Source: Lysobacterales bacterium (GTDB lineage: Bacteria > Pseudomonadota > Gammaproteobacteria > Xanthomonadales > Xanthomonadaceae). Taken from it: a DNA stretch of 64,000 nt. Positions 1 through 10,665 of this stretch are shown one piece after another. The DNA is taken from positions 1-64,000 of the forward strand of contig JAGRJY010000086.1 in NCBI GenBank assembly GCA_020442465.1. The letters run 5' to 3'. Within the stretch, counting starts at the first letter, position 1. Each line of letters begins with the position of its first letter. The translations under genes and the position numbers were made by a program. The notes under the pieces were generated by a model, which worked only from the letters and a program-made list of their open reading frames with translations, was not told the DNA's origin and ran no database searches.

Positions 1-127
1 GTTGGGGGAGCTATGCCTGGGCGCCAGAAAATCGCCACAGACGTTCCTGCACAGGCACCCCGCTGCGGCATTCACGCCTGCGAACACGCTCGAATGCCAA
101 GGTCGGAGAGCTCATGAAATATCCGGG

Positions 128-1819
128 CTAGGGCTTCACAACGGTAAGGCCCAAGGCGTGGACCTGGGTGTGGCAACTCGGGTGGAGGAGAACCCGGTTT
201 GACAACCGATCGGACCCTCCTGCCATCCGCAGCACGATGTGGTGATCGTGCCACCCGGTTTCTTCCGTGATGGGATGCCGGCAGTGCGCGCATTGCCCCT
301 GTTGTGCCATGAACAGGGTTGCCCACTGCTTGCGATAGGCGCGGGACCTCAACATCCGGTCCTGCCGTCGCTTTTCGCCGTACTGCTCGAACGCAGGATC
401 GAACGGGTTGTAATCCGCTTTGACCTTCACGTGCCGAACAATCGGCGTATCGGCTAGCCGATAGAGAGCCCGCAAAGGCTCCTTCGACTTCTTCCCACCA
501 TTACTTGCCGCAAATACCCAGTTCCGGGTCTCGATGGCGTGAAAGTACCTGTCCTTCACCCATTTCGATCCCTTGTTGGGATGGCGTCGCCGACACCATC
601 GCCAGAGAGCCTTGAAAACCAAGGCATCCATGGACGACAGCGCTCGCTTAGCCACCACGGGGTGGTGATAGTTCGCCCACCCCCTGAGCATCGGGTTCAG
701 CATCTTGATCAGCAAATCCTGCCTGATCGTCTTGTGGCCGCCGATGGCTCCCTTGACCTTGCAGTAGAACGTGGAGACGTTCGTCTTGCTCGGTTTGATC
801 AGCAACTTCCCCTTGTACTTGCGAAAGTTCCATCCAAGGAAGTCAAAGCCGGTGTCGATGTGCGTCATCCGGGTCTTGGTTGCCGAGAGTTCCAGACCTC
901 GCGTGGCCAAGAACCGCTCCACCCAGGGCCGGACCGTTTCCACCAGCACCTCCTTAGAGGAACCGGTGATCACGAAATCATCGGCATACCGGACTACGTT
1001 CACCTTCGCCTGCTGAGCTTTCGTGTAACCCAAGGTTGCGTACACATGCTTCCTCAGGCCGCCTTCCAGCCCATTCAGCGCCATGTTCGCCAAAGTTGGC
1101 GAGATGATGCCGCCCTGCGGCGTCCCTGCCTCCGTCGGGGCGTATTGCCCCCGATAGAGGATGCCGGCCTTCAACCATTTGCGGAGGATCTCCTTGTCCA
1201 TCGGGACGTGGGTCACCAACCAGTTGTGGTCGATATGGTCGAAGCACCCCGTGATGTCAGCTTCCAACACCCAACCCGGCGAGTACTGCTTCGCGAGGCA
1301 GATGAAAGTCTGCGCCATGGCATCGTGCGTCGAGCGACCTTGCCGAAAGCCGTAGCTGTTCGGATCGCCCGTGCTTTCCGCCACCGGTTCCAGAGCTAGC
1401 AGATATAGCGCCTGCATGGCCCGGTCCCGCATCGTTGGGATGCCCAGCGGACGTTCTTTCCCATTGGATTTCGGGATAAAAACGCGCCGCAGCGGCAGGG
1501 GTTTGTAACCGCGACGACGCAAGCCTGACAGCGCTTCCCATCGTTGCGTGGGTTCCATCCACAGCTCACGGTCGACACCGGCCGTGCGCTTGCCCTGGTT
1601 CTCCGTCACTCGCCTGACAGCCAGCATCTTGGCCGTGTACGAGCGGGTCAGCATCCGTTGCAGGGCCTTGACCCTGCGCCAGTTGCCTTCCTGTGCCGCC
1701 TTCGCAATTCGTGTCTGCATACCCCTAACAGTCCGTTGGACGTGGCGCCAGTCAATGCGCATCCAGTCTTCAGGCCCGCCGGAGGGCGCAGATCCGATCT
1801 GTTGATCGAACTCTCTCAT
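128..1819 (-). CDS. ltrA: Group II intron reverse transcriptase/maturase with HNH endonuclease domain
   Basis: 563-aa intron-encoded protein. It copies the intron RNA into DNA at the target site, aids splicing as a maturase, and nicks the second strand. Seen: the RT catalytic motif YADD (in VVRYADDFVI) near residue 279, preceded by conserved RT blocks such as PQGGIISPTLANM. The maturase/X region follows. A C-terminal HNH zinc-finger-like domain has CAHC, then HDHHI, then a LHPSCHTQVH-type tail. The start at 1819 (MREFDQQ) is chosen because GAGGAGA lies just upstream; the frame stays open to 1906. It sits inside intron domain IV and is the only ORF in the element. Family length is usually 420-600 aa, so this looks complete. 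The HNH domain argues against the short group IIC class. Confidence 0.93.
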   Translation of the reverse strand: MREFDQQIGSAPSGGPEDWMRIDWRHVQRTVRGMQTRIAKAAQEGNWRRVKALQRMLTRSYTAKMLAVRRVTENQGKRTAGVDRELWMEPTQRWEALSGLRRRGYKPLPLRRVFIPKSNGKERPLGIPTMRDRAMQALYLLALEPVAESTGDPNSYGFRQGRSTHDAMAQTFICLAKQYSPGWVLEADITGCFDHIDHNWLVTHVPMDKEILRKWLKAGILYRGQYAPTEAGTPQGGIISPTLANMALNGLEGGLRKHVYATLGYTKAQQAKVNVVRYADDFVITGSSKEVLVETVRPWVERFLATRGLELSATKTRMTHIDTGFDFLGWNFRKYKGKLLIKPSKTNVSTFYCKVKGAIGGHKTIRQDLLIKMLNPMLRGWANYHHPVVAKRALSSMDALVFKALWRWCRRRHPNKGSKWVKDRYFHAIETRNWVFAASNGGKKSKEPLRALYRLADTPIVRHVKVKADYNPFDPAFEQYGEKRRQDRMLRSRAYRKQWATLFMAQQGQCAHCRHPITEETGWHDHHIVLRMAGGSDRLSNRVLLHPSCHTQVHALGLTVVKP

Positions 1820-2186
1820 GCTGCTCTCCTCAGTGGTGGATACCCAATGAGGACGCAGTACCCCCATGGGGGACGCGTTCCCCATGTGGGTTCGTTCAAG
1901 CGTCACCCTTACGGGCGGACGCTACAACGCGGGTTTCGGCAGATCGTTGCTGCGATCCAGAACCACGCGGAAGTGGGCGTACTCTCGTACTGGCGTGATG
2001 TCGCAACGCCTATGCAGGCGACTACCGCCTGCCATTCGCTTTTTCCGCGATCCTCTTCCCACGCACCCAACAGCGCCCCTTGCGGTTTGCCTGCCCAGAG
2101 GGCGGGTGGATGGGCTTGCCACGTTCCCTTGCTGACACACGACCGGGTGAGGGTCTGTCTTTTCGCCGGTGAGCTTGATAGCGACG

Positions 2187-2209
2187 TGCCCCGAAACTGA
2201 AACGGGGCA
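2187..2209 (-). other. Intron EBS1 hairpin (domain I)
   Basis: A 7-bp stem (TGCCCCG/CGGGGCA) closes a 9-nt loop that reads TTTCAGTTT on the intron strand. The TCAGTT in the loop is the perfect complement of AACTGA, the last six bases of the 5' exon, and the next base pair would be a G-U wobble. A target-recognition sequence in an exposed loop of domain I is what EBS1 is in known introns. No equally clear EBS2 was found. Confidence 0.7.
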
Positions 2210-2854
2210 GCTGCTCACACACCATTTTGGTCGATGCCTCAACCAGCAGCGTTGGCACCTTCGTACTAACGGCGTTTATAGACAGTTCTCTGTTCGATAC
2301 CCATACCGGTCAGCCTAGCTCCCGAACCGTAGTGCTGCTCACAGTCCCACGCGCCGCCCTCACGGAAGGTGCGTGCCCATTTGCTGGGAGGCTTCATTGT
2401 CAGGAGGGCTTCGAACGAAACCGTTGCCGGTAACGCACGCCTCCCTAGGCTACCGCCAGTCGCATGGCGGGCTCTCTATCGTGCTGACACACGATTGAGC
2501 AATGCCAACAAGGACACGCAATCAGCGCGCCTTAACGGCGAGGTTCGATGCCCATTGCAGGCAAACGACCACCTTAGTGACTCTCCACAAGAGAGCACGA
2601 ATCATCGTTGCAATGATCCGGACAGGGGGGAAGTACCAACGCACGACCGCCCGTTCCGCATTGCGCGGAGTCCGGGAGGACTGCCCTCCCGGGCCCCATA
2701 CTTATCGCCGACAACCCAAAGGATTGCGGCGCTCACTAGGTGACCTGAGTCGGTTAGGACTCAGGCACTTCGCAATGTCAGGAGTGGTTACCTGACCCTT
2801 TCTCCGAGATTAGTGTCTCGGGTACACGCGCGCTCACGATTGCTCGTGTCGCAC

Positions 2855-3940
2855 TCAGTTCTGCACGTTCAGCTCGGTGCGACGGTTGGTTTCCGACTTG
2901 CAGCCCGGGAAGCCCTGGTCGGTCTGCTCGAGCGGACGCGACTCGCCGTAGCCGTTCGGACCCGCCAGACGCGAGGCGTCGATGCCCTTGCCGGTCAGGT
3001 AGTCGTACACCGCCTTGGCGCGACGGTCGGACAGCTTCTGGTTGTAGGCCTCGGGGCCGCACAGGTCGGTGTGACCGGCAACCTCGACCCGCAACTGCGG
3101 GTACTTGCTCAGGATCGACACCGCCTCGTCGAGGATGACGATCGCGTCAGCGCGCAGGGCATCCTTGTCGAAGTCGAAGTTGACGCCCTTCAGGTCGATG
3201 GTCAGCGGCACCGGGCAACCATCCGCACCCACGGCCTGGCCGGCCTGCGAGTTCGGGCACTTGTCGTTGCAGTTGTTCACGCCGTCGCCGTCGTCGTCCA
3301 TATCGGCGCAGGTCTTGACCGGCTCCTGCACGACCGGGGCCACCGGCGTCGGCTCGACCGGCTCCGGCAGGTCACCGAGCTTCACGATCAGGCTGACCGA
3401 CGCGATGGTGTCGCCGAACTCGTCTTCGTTGGCACCGGCGTCGGTGTCGAAGTCATAGCGATAGCCGACTTCCGCACGCGCACCGAAGCGGCCGTAGTCG
3501 GCCTGCACGCCTGCACCCAGCTGGGTGTAGAAGTTGGAACCCTTGCGGTCGACCGGACCGGCGTCGGTGAAGGCCGGCAGCTCGGCTTCGTGGCGCTGGG
3601 CGCCCGCACCGATCGACAGGAACGGCCACCAGGTGTCGCCTTCGTCGCGGAAGTGATAGCGACCGGTCAGGCCCAGCGAGTACTGGCTCCAGTTGAGGTC
3701 GATGTTCTCCTGCTCCGGATTGGTGTAGTACAGCTCACCATCGAGCGACACGTTCGGGGTCACGAAGCGGCCCATGCCGAGGTGCGCCGAAAAATCGTGG
3801 TCGAGGTTGCGCAGGTCGTCGAAGCTGACGGTGCCCACGCCGCCGGTGACATACCAGCGATCATCGAAATCATTCGCCGCAGCCGCCTGGGCCAGGCCGA
3901 GCGCACCAAGCAGGGCGCCGCACAGGATCTTCTTGTTCAT
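2855..3940 (-). CDS. ompA: OmpA-family outer membrane protein
   Basis: 361-aa outer membrane porin and peptidoglycan anchor. Seen: an N-terminal signal peptide (MNKKILCGALLGALGLAQA), then a beta-barrel-like region to about residue 205. A Pro/Val hinge and one acidic TSP3-like calcium repeat (DMDDDGDGVNNCND) come next. The C-terminal OmpA/MotB domain carries FDFDKDAL, VAGHTD and the LSDRRAKAVYDYL signature. The start at 3940 fits the signal peptide and has TTGGAG upstream; the frame stays open further upstream without protein-like sequence. The protein is complete, ending in NVQN-stop, and the group II intron begins at the very next base. The coding sequence is therefore intact, but its native 3' UTR and terminator are displaced or lie inside an intron-containing transcript. 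Confidence 0.93.
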   Translation of the reverse strand: MNKKILCGALLGALGLAQAAAANDFDDRWYVTGGVGTVSFDDLRNLDHDFSAHLGMGRFVTPNVSLDGELYYTNPEQENIDLNWSQYSLGLTGRYHFRDEGDTWWPFLSIGAGAQRHEAELPAFTDAGPVDRKGSNFYTQLGAGVQADYGRFGARAEVGYRYDFDTDAGANEDEFGDTIASVSLIVKLGDLPEPVEPTPVAPVVQEPVKTCADMDDDGDGVNNCNDKCPNSQAGQAVGADGCPVPLTIDLKGVNFDFDKDALRADAIVILDEAVSILSKYPQLRVEVAGHTDLCGPEAYNQKLSDRRAKAVYDYLTGKGIDASRLAGPNGYGESRPLEQTDQGFPGCKSETNRRTELNVQN

Positions 3941-3960
3941 CGACCGCTCCAAGAAAAGTA

Positions 3961-3993
3961 AGGGAAACAGGGGGAACGCAGGGAAACAGGGGG
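3961..3993. repeat. Tandem 14-bp repeat in ompA leader
   Basis: AGGGAAACAGGGGG occurs twice (3961-3974 and 3980-3993) with a 5-nt spacer (AACGC), giving a 19-nt period. It lies in the presumed 5' UTR of ompA, where the transcript reads as C- and U-rich blocks just upstream of the ribosome binding site. It could be a site for an sRNA or RNA-binding protein, or simple slippage; the sequence alone does not decide. Confidence 0.6.
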
Positions 3994-4045
3994 TAAACCG
4001 GACAGCGCCCAGCATGGCTCGGCGCGCTCGATCAGTCCGGCGCCG

Positions 4046-4074
4046 AGTGTACAGCATTAACCGAATTCTAACAT
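4046..4074 (-). promoter_or_regulatory. Possible ompA promoter
   Basis: On the minus strand a TACACT -10-like box (4046-4051) stands 17 nt from a poor -35 (ATGTTA, 4069-4074), about 105 nt upstream of the ompA start. The surrounding stretch is clearly more AT-rich than the rest of the region. The -35 match is weak, so this is only a candidate. Confidence 0.3.
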
Positions 4075-4093
4075 CCAGTCAGGACGCTGGCGT

Positions 4094-5542
4094 TCACAGG
4101 GCCAACAGGTCCATGAACCGGTGCACCGGCGTCGCCTCGAACCGCGAAGTGTCGCGCGTCAATGTGACAATCTGGTCCACGCGGCGGGCCGGCAGGTGCT
4201 CGCCCAGCGCATCCTCGAACTTCTTCAGCAGCACCGGGATACCCTCGCCACGGCGCTCGCGGTGACCGATCGGGAAGTCGATCGACACCTTGTCGGTTTT
4301 GCTGCCGTCCTTGAAGAACACCTGCAGCGAGTTGCCGATGTAGCGCTTCTCCGGGTCGAAGTAGTCCTTGGTGAACTGCGGGTTCTCGCGCACGCTCATC
4401 TTGTCGCGCAGGGCGTCGATGCGCGGGTCGGCGGCCACGTCGTCGTTGTAGTCCGACGCGGTCAGGCGGCCGAAGATCAGCGGAACCGCGACCATGTACT
4501 GGATGCAGTGGTCACGGTCGGCGTAGTTCGCCAGCGGTCCGGTCTTGTCGATGATGCGCACGCCGGCTTCCTGGGTTTCGATCTCGATGCGCTCGACGTC
4601 GTCGAGGCGATCCTTGACCTGAGCATGCAGCTGCATGGCGCACTCGACGGCGGTCTGGGCATGGAACTCGGCCGGGAAGCTGATCTTGAACAGCACGTTT
4701 TCCATCACGTAGCTGCCGAACGGGCGGTCGAACTCGAATTGCTTGCCCTTGAACGCGACGTCGTAGAAGCCCCAGGTCTTGGCCGACAGCACGCTGGGGT
4801 AGCCGACGCATCCCTTCATCGCGTTCAGCGCATGGGTGACCGCGCGGCGGCAGGCGTCACCGGCCGCCCACGACTTGCGCGGGCCGGCATTGGGGGCGTG
4901 GCGGTAGGTACGCAGCACGCCATTGTCGGCCCAGCTGTGCGACACCGCGTTGATGATGTCGGCCTTGCCGCCGCCGAGGATATGAGTCGCCACCGCGGTC
5001 GAGGCCATGCGCACCAGGATGACGTGGTCGAGGCCGACCCGGTTGAAGCTGTTCAGCAGCGCGTAGACGCCCTGGATCTCGTGCGCCTTGATCGCCCAGG
5101 TCAGCACATCGCGGATCGTCACTGGCTTGGTGCTCTCGCGCTCGGCCCGGCGCGACATGTAGTCGCTGGTGGAGAGGATCGCACCGAGGTTGTCCGACGG
5201 GTGGCCCCATTCGGCGGCCAGCCAGGTGTCGTTGAAGTCGAGCCAGCGCACCTGCACGCCGATGTTGTAGGCCGCCTGCACCGGATCCAGCTCCCAGCCG
5301 GTGCCGGGCACACGCACGCCACCCGACAGGGTGGCCCCAGGCACGAGGGGACCAAGATGCTTGACGCACTCGGGAAACTTCATCGCCAGCATGGCGCAGC
5401 CGATCGAGTCGAGCAGCATGTAGCGCGCGGTGGTGTAGGCCTCGGGCGAGCCGACGTAGTAGTCGACCACGTAGTCCGCAATGTCGACCATGACCTGGTC
5501 GGGATCGGGACGGCGGGCGGATCGGATGTCGTGCTGGCTCAT
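4094..5542 (-). CDS. prpD: 2-methylcitrate dehydratase PrpD
   Basis: 482 aa, matching the usual PrpD length (about 483). It dehydrates 2-methylcitrate to 2-methyl-cis-aconitate in the methylcitrate cycle, which clears propionyl-CoA. Seen: the MmgE/PrpD family pattern throughout, including WLDFNDTWLAAEWGHPSDN near the first quarter and SHSWADNG, RKSWAAGDA and FPAEFHAQTAVE further on. The start at 5542 (MSQHDIRS) has GAGG 7 nt upstream; the frame continues open upstream but without family similarity. No prpB, prpC, acnD or prpF is adjacent, so the rest of the cycle must be encoded elsewhere or the gene is used alone. It is convergent with nothing and lies upstream of ompA on the same strand, separated by a likely promoter. 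Confidence 0.95.
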   Translation of the reverse strand: MSQHDIRSARRPDPDQVMVDIADYVVDYYVGSPEAYTTARYMLLDSIGCAMLAMKFPECVKHLGPLVPGATLSGGVRVPGTGWELDPVQAAYNIGVQVRWLDFNDTWLAAEWGHPSDNLGAILSTSDYMSRRAERESTKPVTIRDVLTWAIKAHEIQGVYALLNSFNRVGLDHVILVRMASTAVATHILGGGKADIINAVSHSWADNGVLRTYRHAPNAGPRKSWAAGDACRRAVTHALNAMKGCVGYPSVLSAKTWGFYDVAFKGKQFEFDRPFGSYVMENVLFKISFPAEFHAQTAVECAMQLHAQVKDRLDDVERIEIETQEAGVRIIDKTGPLANYADRDHCIQYMVAVPLIFGRLTASDYNDDVAADPRIDALRDKMSVRENPQFTKDYFDPEKRYIGNSLQVFFKDGSKTDKVSIDFPIGHRERRGEGIPVLLKKFEDALGEHLPARRVDQIVTLTRDTSRFEATPVHRFMDLLAL

Positions 5543-5652
5543 GGCAAGGCCTCGGGGACGGAACGAGCCGCACATTTTGCCAGAACCGATCGACCGCAGG
5601 CGCGCAACGCTGCGTTGGATCCGCGCATCGTGTCTTGCGGCCCGCCCGACCC

Positions 5653-5658
5653 TATCTT
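5653..5658 (+). promoter_or_regulatory. Possible -10 box for a leaderless dioxygenase mRNA
   Basis: TATCTT ends 6 nt before the ATG at 5665, so initiation at the usual spacing would fall on or next to the start codon. No ribosome binding site precedes the ATG. This suggests a leaderless transcript but rests on one hexamer. Confidence 0.25.
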
Positions 5659-5664
5659 TGCGGC

Positions 5665-8587
<2,923 letters not shown>

Positions 8588-9173
8588 CCGGGGCATGCCC
8601 TGCCCTCCCGGCCACGACCCGGCACTTGCCAGACGCGCGACTTTCGACGAGAATGCGCCGCAAATCAGGTAGTTATCGCGGAACCGCCGGGATGGCAGTG
8701 AACCTGCGATGACTTTCTAGATCGACTGCTCTAGTTTGGCGAGGCTAAGGTTCGACCCGAAGGCCCGAGCAGTGACGGGTGCACGTTGTGGATTGCAGCA
8801 GACGCCACCGAGCGATTCGGTGAGGGTCCGCAGGCGTTCGGCAACGCGAACCGCCACTGACCGGCCCCAGGACGAAACCGCCGCTGGAGCGGCATTCAGA
8901 CCTGGTTCGGTGACAGGAACCTAAGTTCCGCGCCGATCTCCGATCAGGACCCCGAACGTGCGGGGAGCCTGGATCGACTGGAAACGGGGGAGCATGAAGC
9001 CCACCCCGAGCGGCTGGCGCCGCGAAGCCGGTAGGCCCGGCCCGCGCCAGGCGTACCCGACAACGCCATGAAGGCGCTTGACTGGCGCAGTCGTCCGAGG
9101 ACGGCCGCGCGCCTCGCAGTGTCCGGGATCGGACAGGCACCAAGCGCCAACGCAACGGATGAAGGAGTCCGCG
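8588..9173. other. 586-bp intergenic region, no gene recognised
   Basis: No ORF with convincing coding character was found on either strand; the short ORFs present are compositionally arginine-rich shadows. The only clear structure is the nested hairpin at 9014-9050. A ribosome binding site for the next gene lies at 9161-9167 (GAAGGAG). The stretch is long for this compact genome, so an unannotated RNA is possible, but no known riboswitch family could be matched by eye. Confidence 0.5.
9014..9050. other. Nested hairpin upstream of cell wall hydrolase
   Basis: An outer 7-bp perfect inverted repeat (CTGGCGC at 9014-9020, GCGCCAG at 9044-9050) encloses an inner 5-bp one (GCCGG at 9027-9031, CCGGC at 9037-9041). 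It lies about 125 nt before the hydrolase start. No U-tract follows, so it is not an ordinary terminator. It could be a leader RNA element or a binding site. Confidence 0.5.
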
Positions 9174-9617
9174 ATGAAGTTGGCCTGGATACTTTGGCTT
9201 GCTTCGGTGATGCCGCCCTCGGTGGCTGATCCGCTGTGTCTTGCAACAACGGTGTACCTGGAGGCCCGCAATCAGTCCGTGCTCGGACAGCGTGCCGTCG
9301 CTGAGGTCGCGCTGCGCCGACGTGAGTCGGGCCGCTGGGGCGATTCGGTGTGCGCAGTCGTCACCGCGCCCAAGCAGTTTGCCCCGACCCTGGTGAAGCC
9401 GGACTTCCGTCTGGCCAACCTGAAGGCGTGGAATCGCGCGGTCGCGATCGCGTTCCACAGCGAGCGCGTGTGGGCGATTCCGAACCGGAATCGGCAGATG
9501 GTGGTGCCCGGAGCCGACCACTTCCTTGCCCACCACATCGCCGACGCCGACTGGGCGCAGGGTGTGCCGGTCGCGCAGATCGGTGACCACACCTTTTACA
9601 AGGTGGTGAACCTGTAG
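9174..9617 (+). CDS. SleB-like cell wall hydrolase (Hydrolase_2 family)
   Basis: 147-aa small exported hydrolase predicted to act on peptidoglycan. Seen: a hydrophobic N-terminal segment that looks like a signal peptide (WILWLASVMPPSVADP). The Hydrolase_2 core follows: LATTVYLEARNQSVLGQRAVAEV, then the region around QFAP and W-rich helices. The conserved Glu in YLEAR is the proposed catalytic residue of SleB/CwlJ-type enzymes. The start ATG at 9174 is well supported by GAAGGAG 6 nt upstream. The protein is shorter than spore-associated SleB and lacks a peptidoglycan-binding domain, as is usual for proteobacterial members. It stands alone between two long intergenic regions, so it is probably a single-gene transcript. 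Confidence 0.85.
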   Translation: MKLAWILWLASVMPPSVADPLCLATTVYLEARNQSVLGQRAVAEVALRRRESGRWGDSVCAVVTAPKQFAPTLVKPDFRLANLKAWNRAVAIAFHSERVWAIPNRNRQMVVPGADHFLAHHIADADWAQGVPVAQIGDHTFYKVVNL

Positions 9618-10010
9618 CGGGATTCGCGCCGCGGAGCGCAGGCAATCGGCCTTCGATCCGCGGCGTTCCGCTACCTTGCTCTGCAGCGCGCTGCGCGCGC
9701 AGCCGGCAACCTGGAAGGTTCGCGCCGGGCTGCCCTCCACGCAGGCGCTTCGTTTGAGCTGATCTCGCCCCCACATCCCCGCAGCGCGCTGCGCGCGCAG
9801 CCGGCCCCTTGACTCAAGGGGCCTCCCAAGGAGCGGAGCGCGCTTCGGACTCGAGCCGCCCATCCCTGGCGCGGATTCCGGTCGTGTTGACCAGCGCGGC
9901 GCCAGGGCATTCCTCGCGTCCTTGACCACTTCTGCTCGAACTCGCGAGCGCCGAGACCGCGCGCGGCGGGCGATCGCGCGAATTGCCGTGCGGACGTATA
10001 AGATCGGGGC
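9618..10010. repeat. 393-bp intergenic region with paired 25-bp repeats and a strong hairpin
   Basis: No gene is seen. A 25-bp GC-rich sequence starting GCAGCGCGCTGCGCGCGCAG occurs twice in direct orientation (9683-9707 and 9781-9805, 98 nt apart). Each copy is itself internally palindromic. Overlapping the end of the second copy is an 8-bp hairpin (GGCCCCTT/AAGGGGCC with a 5-nt loop, 9803-9823). The layout resembles REP/BIME-type or other short dispersed palindromic elements. Close to the PTS genes there is a TATAAG -10-like box at 9997-10002. Confidence 0.65.
9997..10002 (+). promoter_or_regulatory. Possible -10 box of the PTS operon
   Basis: TATAAG lies 8 nt before the ATG at 10011 with no ribosome binding site in between, so the EIIA mRNA may be leaderless. 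No matching -35 hexamer at 17 nt was found. Confidence 0.3.
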
Positions 10011-10403
10011 ATGTCCGTCGGCATTCTGCTCATCACGCATCCGGGCGCGGGCCAGGCCCTGCTGGCCGTGGCCGAGCGCCTGCTCGGGCGCATGCCCTTG
10101 GCCGTGTCCTGTTTCGAGGTCGACTACGACACCGAGTTCTCCGACCTGATTGCCGCGGCCAGCACGGCGCTGCGCGCGCTCGACCAGGGCGACGGCGTGC
10201 TGCTGCTGACTGACCTCTACGGCGCATCGCCGAGCAATTTCTCGGTTCAGGTGGAAGGCCTCGGCATTCCTACCCGAAGGGTGTCGGGTCTGAACCTGCC
10301 GATGCTGCTGCGCGCGCTCAACTATGCCGACAGTTCCCTCGACGAGCTGGCCGACAAGGCTGCTGCAGGGGGGAAACTCGGCGTGGTGGTGGGCCGTGGT
10401 TGA
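10011..10403 (+). CDS. PTS EIIA component, mannose (EIIA-Man) family
   Basis: 130-aa cytoplasmic phosphocarrier with the EIIA-Man fold. It accepts a phosphoryl group from HPr on a histidine. Seen: the phospho-His motif LLITHPGAGQALL with His at position 10, then the family elements LLLTDLYGASPSN and SGLNLPMLLRAL. There is no EIIB domain or linker, so it cannot by itself pass phosphate to a sugar. It is the first gene of a tight EIIA-HPr-EI operon and overlaps the HPr start by 8 nt, implying translational coupling. No EIIB, EIIC or HPr kinase gene is within this window. This fits a regulatory PTS, as known for several proteobacteria including xanthomonads, rather than sugar transport. The target is unknown. 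Confidence 0.93.
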   Translation: MSVGILLITHPGAGQALLAVAERLLGRMPLAVSCFEVDYDTEFSDLIAAASTALRALDQGDGVLLLTDLYGASPSNFSVQVEGLGIPTRRVSGLNLPMLLRALNYADSSLDELADKAAAGGKLGVVVGRG

Positions 10404-10665
10404 GCAGGAAGTCCAGGTCATCAATCGCCTCGGCCTGCACGCCCGGGCGGCGGCCAAGCTGGTCCAGCTGCTGGGGAGCTTTCGCTCGAAGGCGACCCTG
10501 ATCGGGCGCGGCCGCGAGGTCAACGGCAAGAGCATCATGGGCGTGATGCTGCTGGCCGCGGCCCAGGGCACCGCCCTGACCGTGCGCCTGGAAGGCGACG
10601 ACGAGGAAGAGGCCATGCGCGCCGTGGCCGATCTGTTCGCCCGCTACTTCGACGAGGGCGGATAG
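10396..10665 (+). CDS. ptsH: HPr phosphocarrier protein
   Basis: 89-aa HPr. It carries phosphate from EI to EIIA. Seen: the active-site His15 in INRLGLHARAAAKL and the regulatory Ser46 in NGKSIMGVM, so it could be a target of HPr kinase as well as EI. The GTG start at 10396 is chosen because it gives the canonical numbering (His15, Ser46) and normal length, and it overlaps the end of the EIIA gene. The EI gene starts immediately after its stop, with no gap. Confidence 0.96.
   Translation: MVEQEVQVINRLGLHARAAAKLVQLLGSFRSKATLIGRGREVNGKSIMGVMLLAAAQGTALTVRLEGDDEEEAMRAVADLFARYFDEGG

Larger units (their letters stand above)
1..2854 (-). mobile_element. Group II intron, 3' end beyond window
   Basis: Seen: reading the minus strand, the sequence right after the ompA stop codon begins GTGCGACACG, which fits the conserved group II 5' end (GUGYG). 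About 950 nt of non-coding RNA-like sequence follows, then an intact maturase gene. A hairpin loop at 2194-2202 (minus strand TTTCAGTTT) holds TCAGTT, the exact complement of the last six exon bases AACTGA, as expected for EBS1-IBS1 pairing. This fixes the 5' splice junction between 2855 and 2854. Known: domains V and VI lie downstream of the ORF. No convincing domain V is visible in 1-127, so the 3' end probably lies just outside the window. The intact ORF suggests a recent or still mobile copy. Confidence 0.88.

Noticed and set aside
1-127. Domain V/VI of the group II intron
   Set aside because: No 34-nt hairpin with the AGC triad and GNRA loop could be found on the minus strand here; it is more likely just beyond the window.
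2184-2189. GCACGT as EBS2 pairing with ACGTGC in the exon
   Set aside because: The match is perfect, but it lies 3' of EBS1 and overlaps the EBS1 stem, whereas EBS2 is expected 5' of EBS1; probably chance.
2130-2494. 13-bp direct repeat (TGCTGACACACGA at 2130-2142 and 2482-2494) inside the intron
   Set aside because: Could reflect intron structure, but tertiary contacts need complementarity rather than identity; no role could be supported.
8745-10616. Long minus-strand open frame across the hydrolase and PTS genes
   Set aside because: Covers two confident plus-strand genes and intergenic repeats; composition is a shadow of GC-rich sequence.
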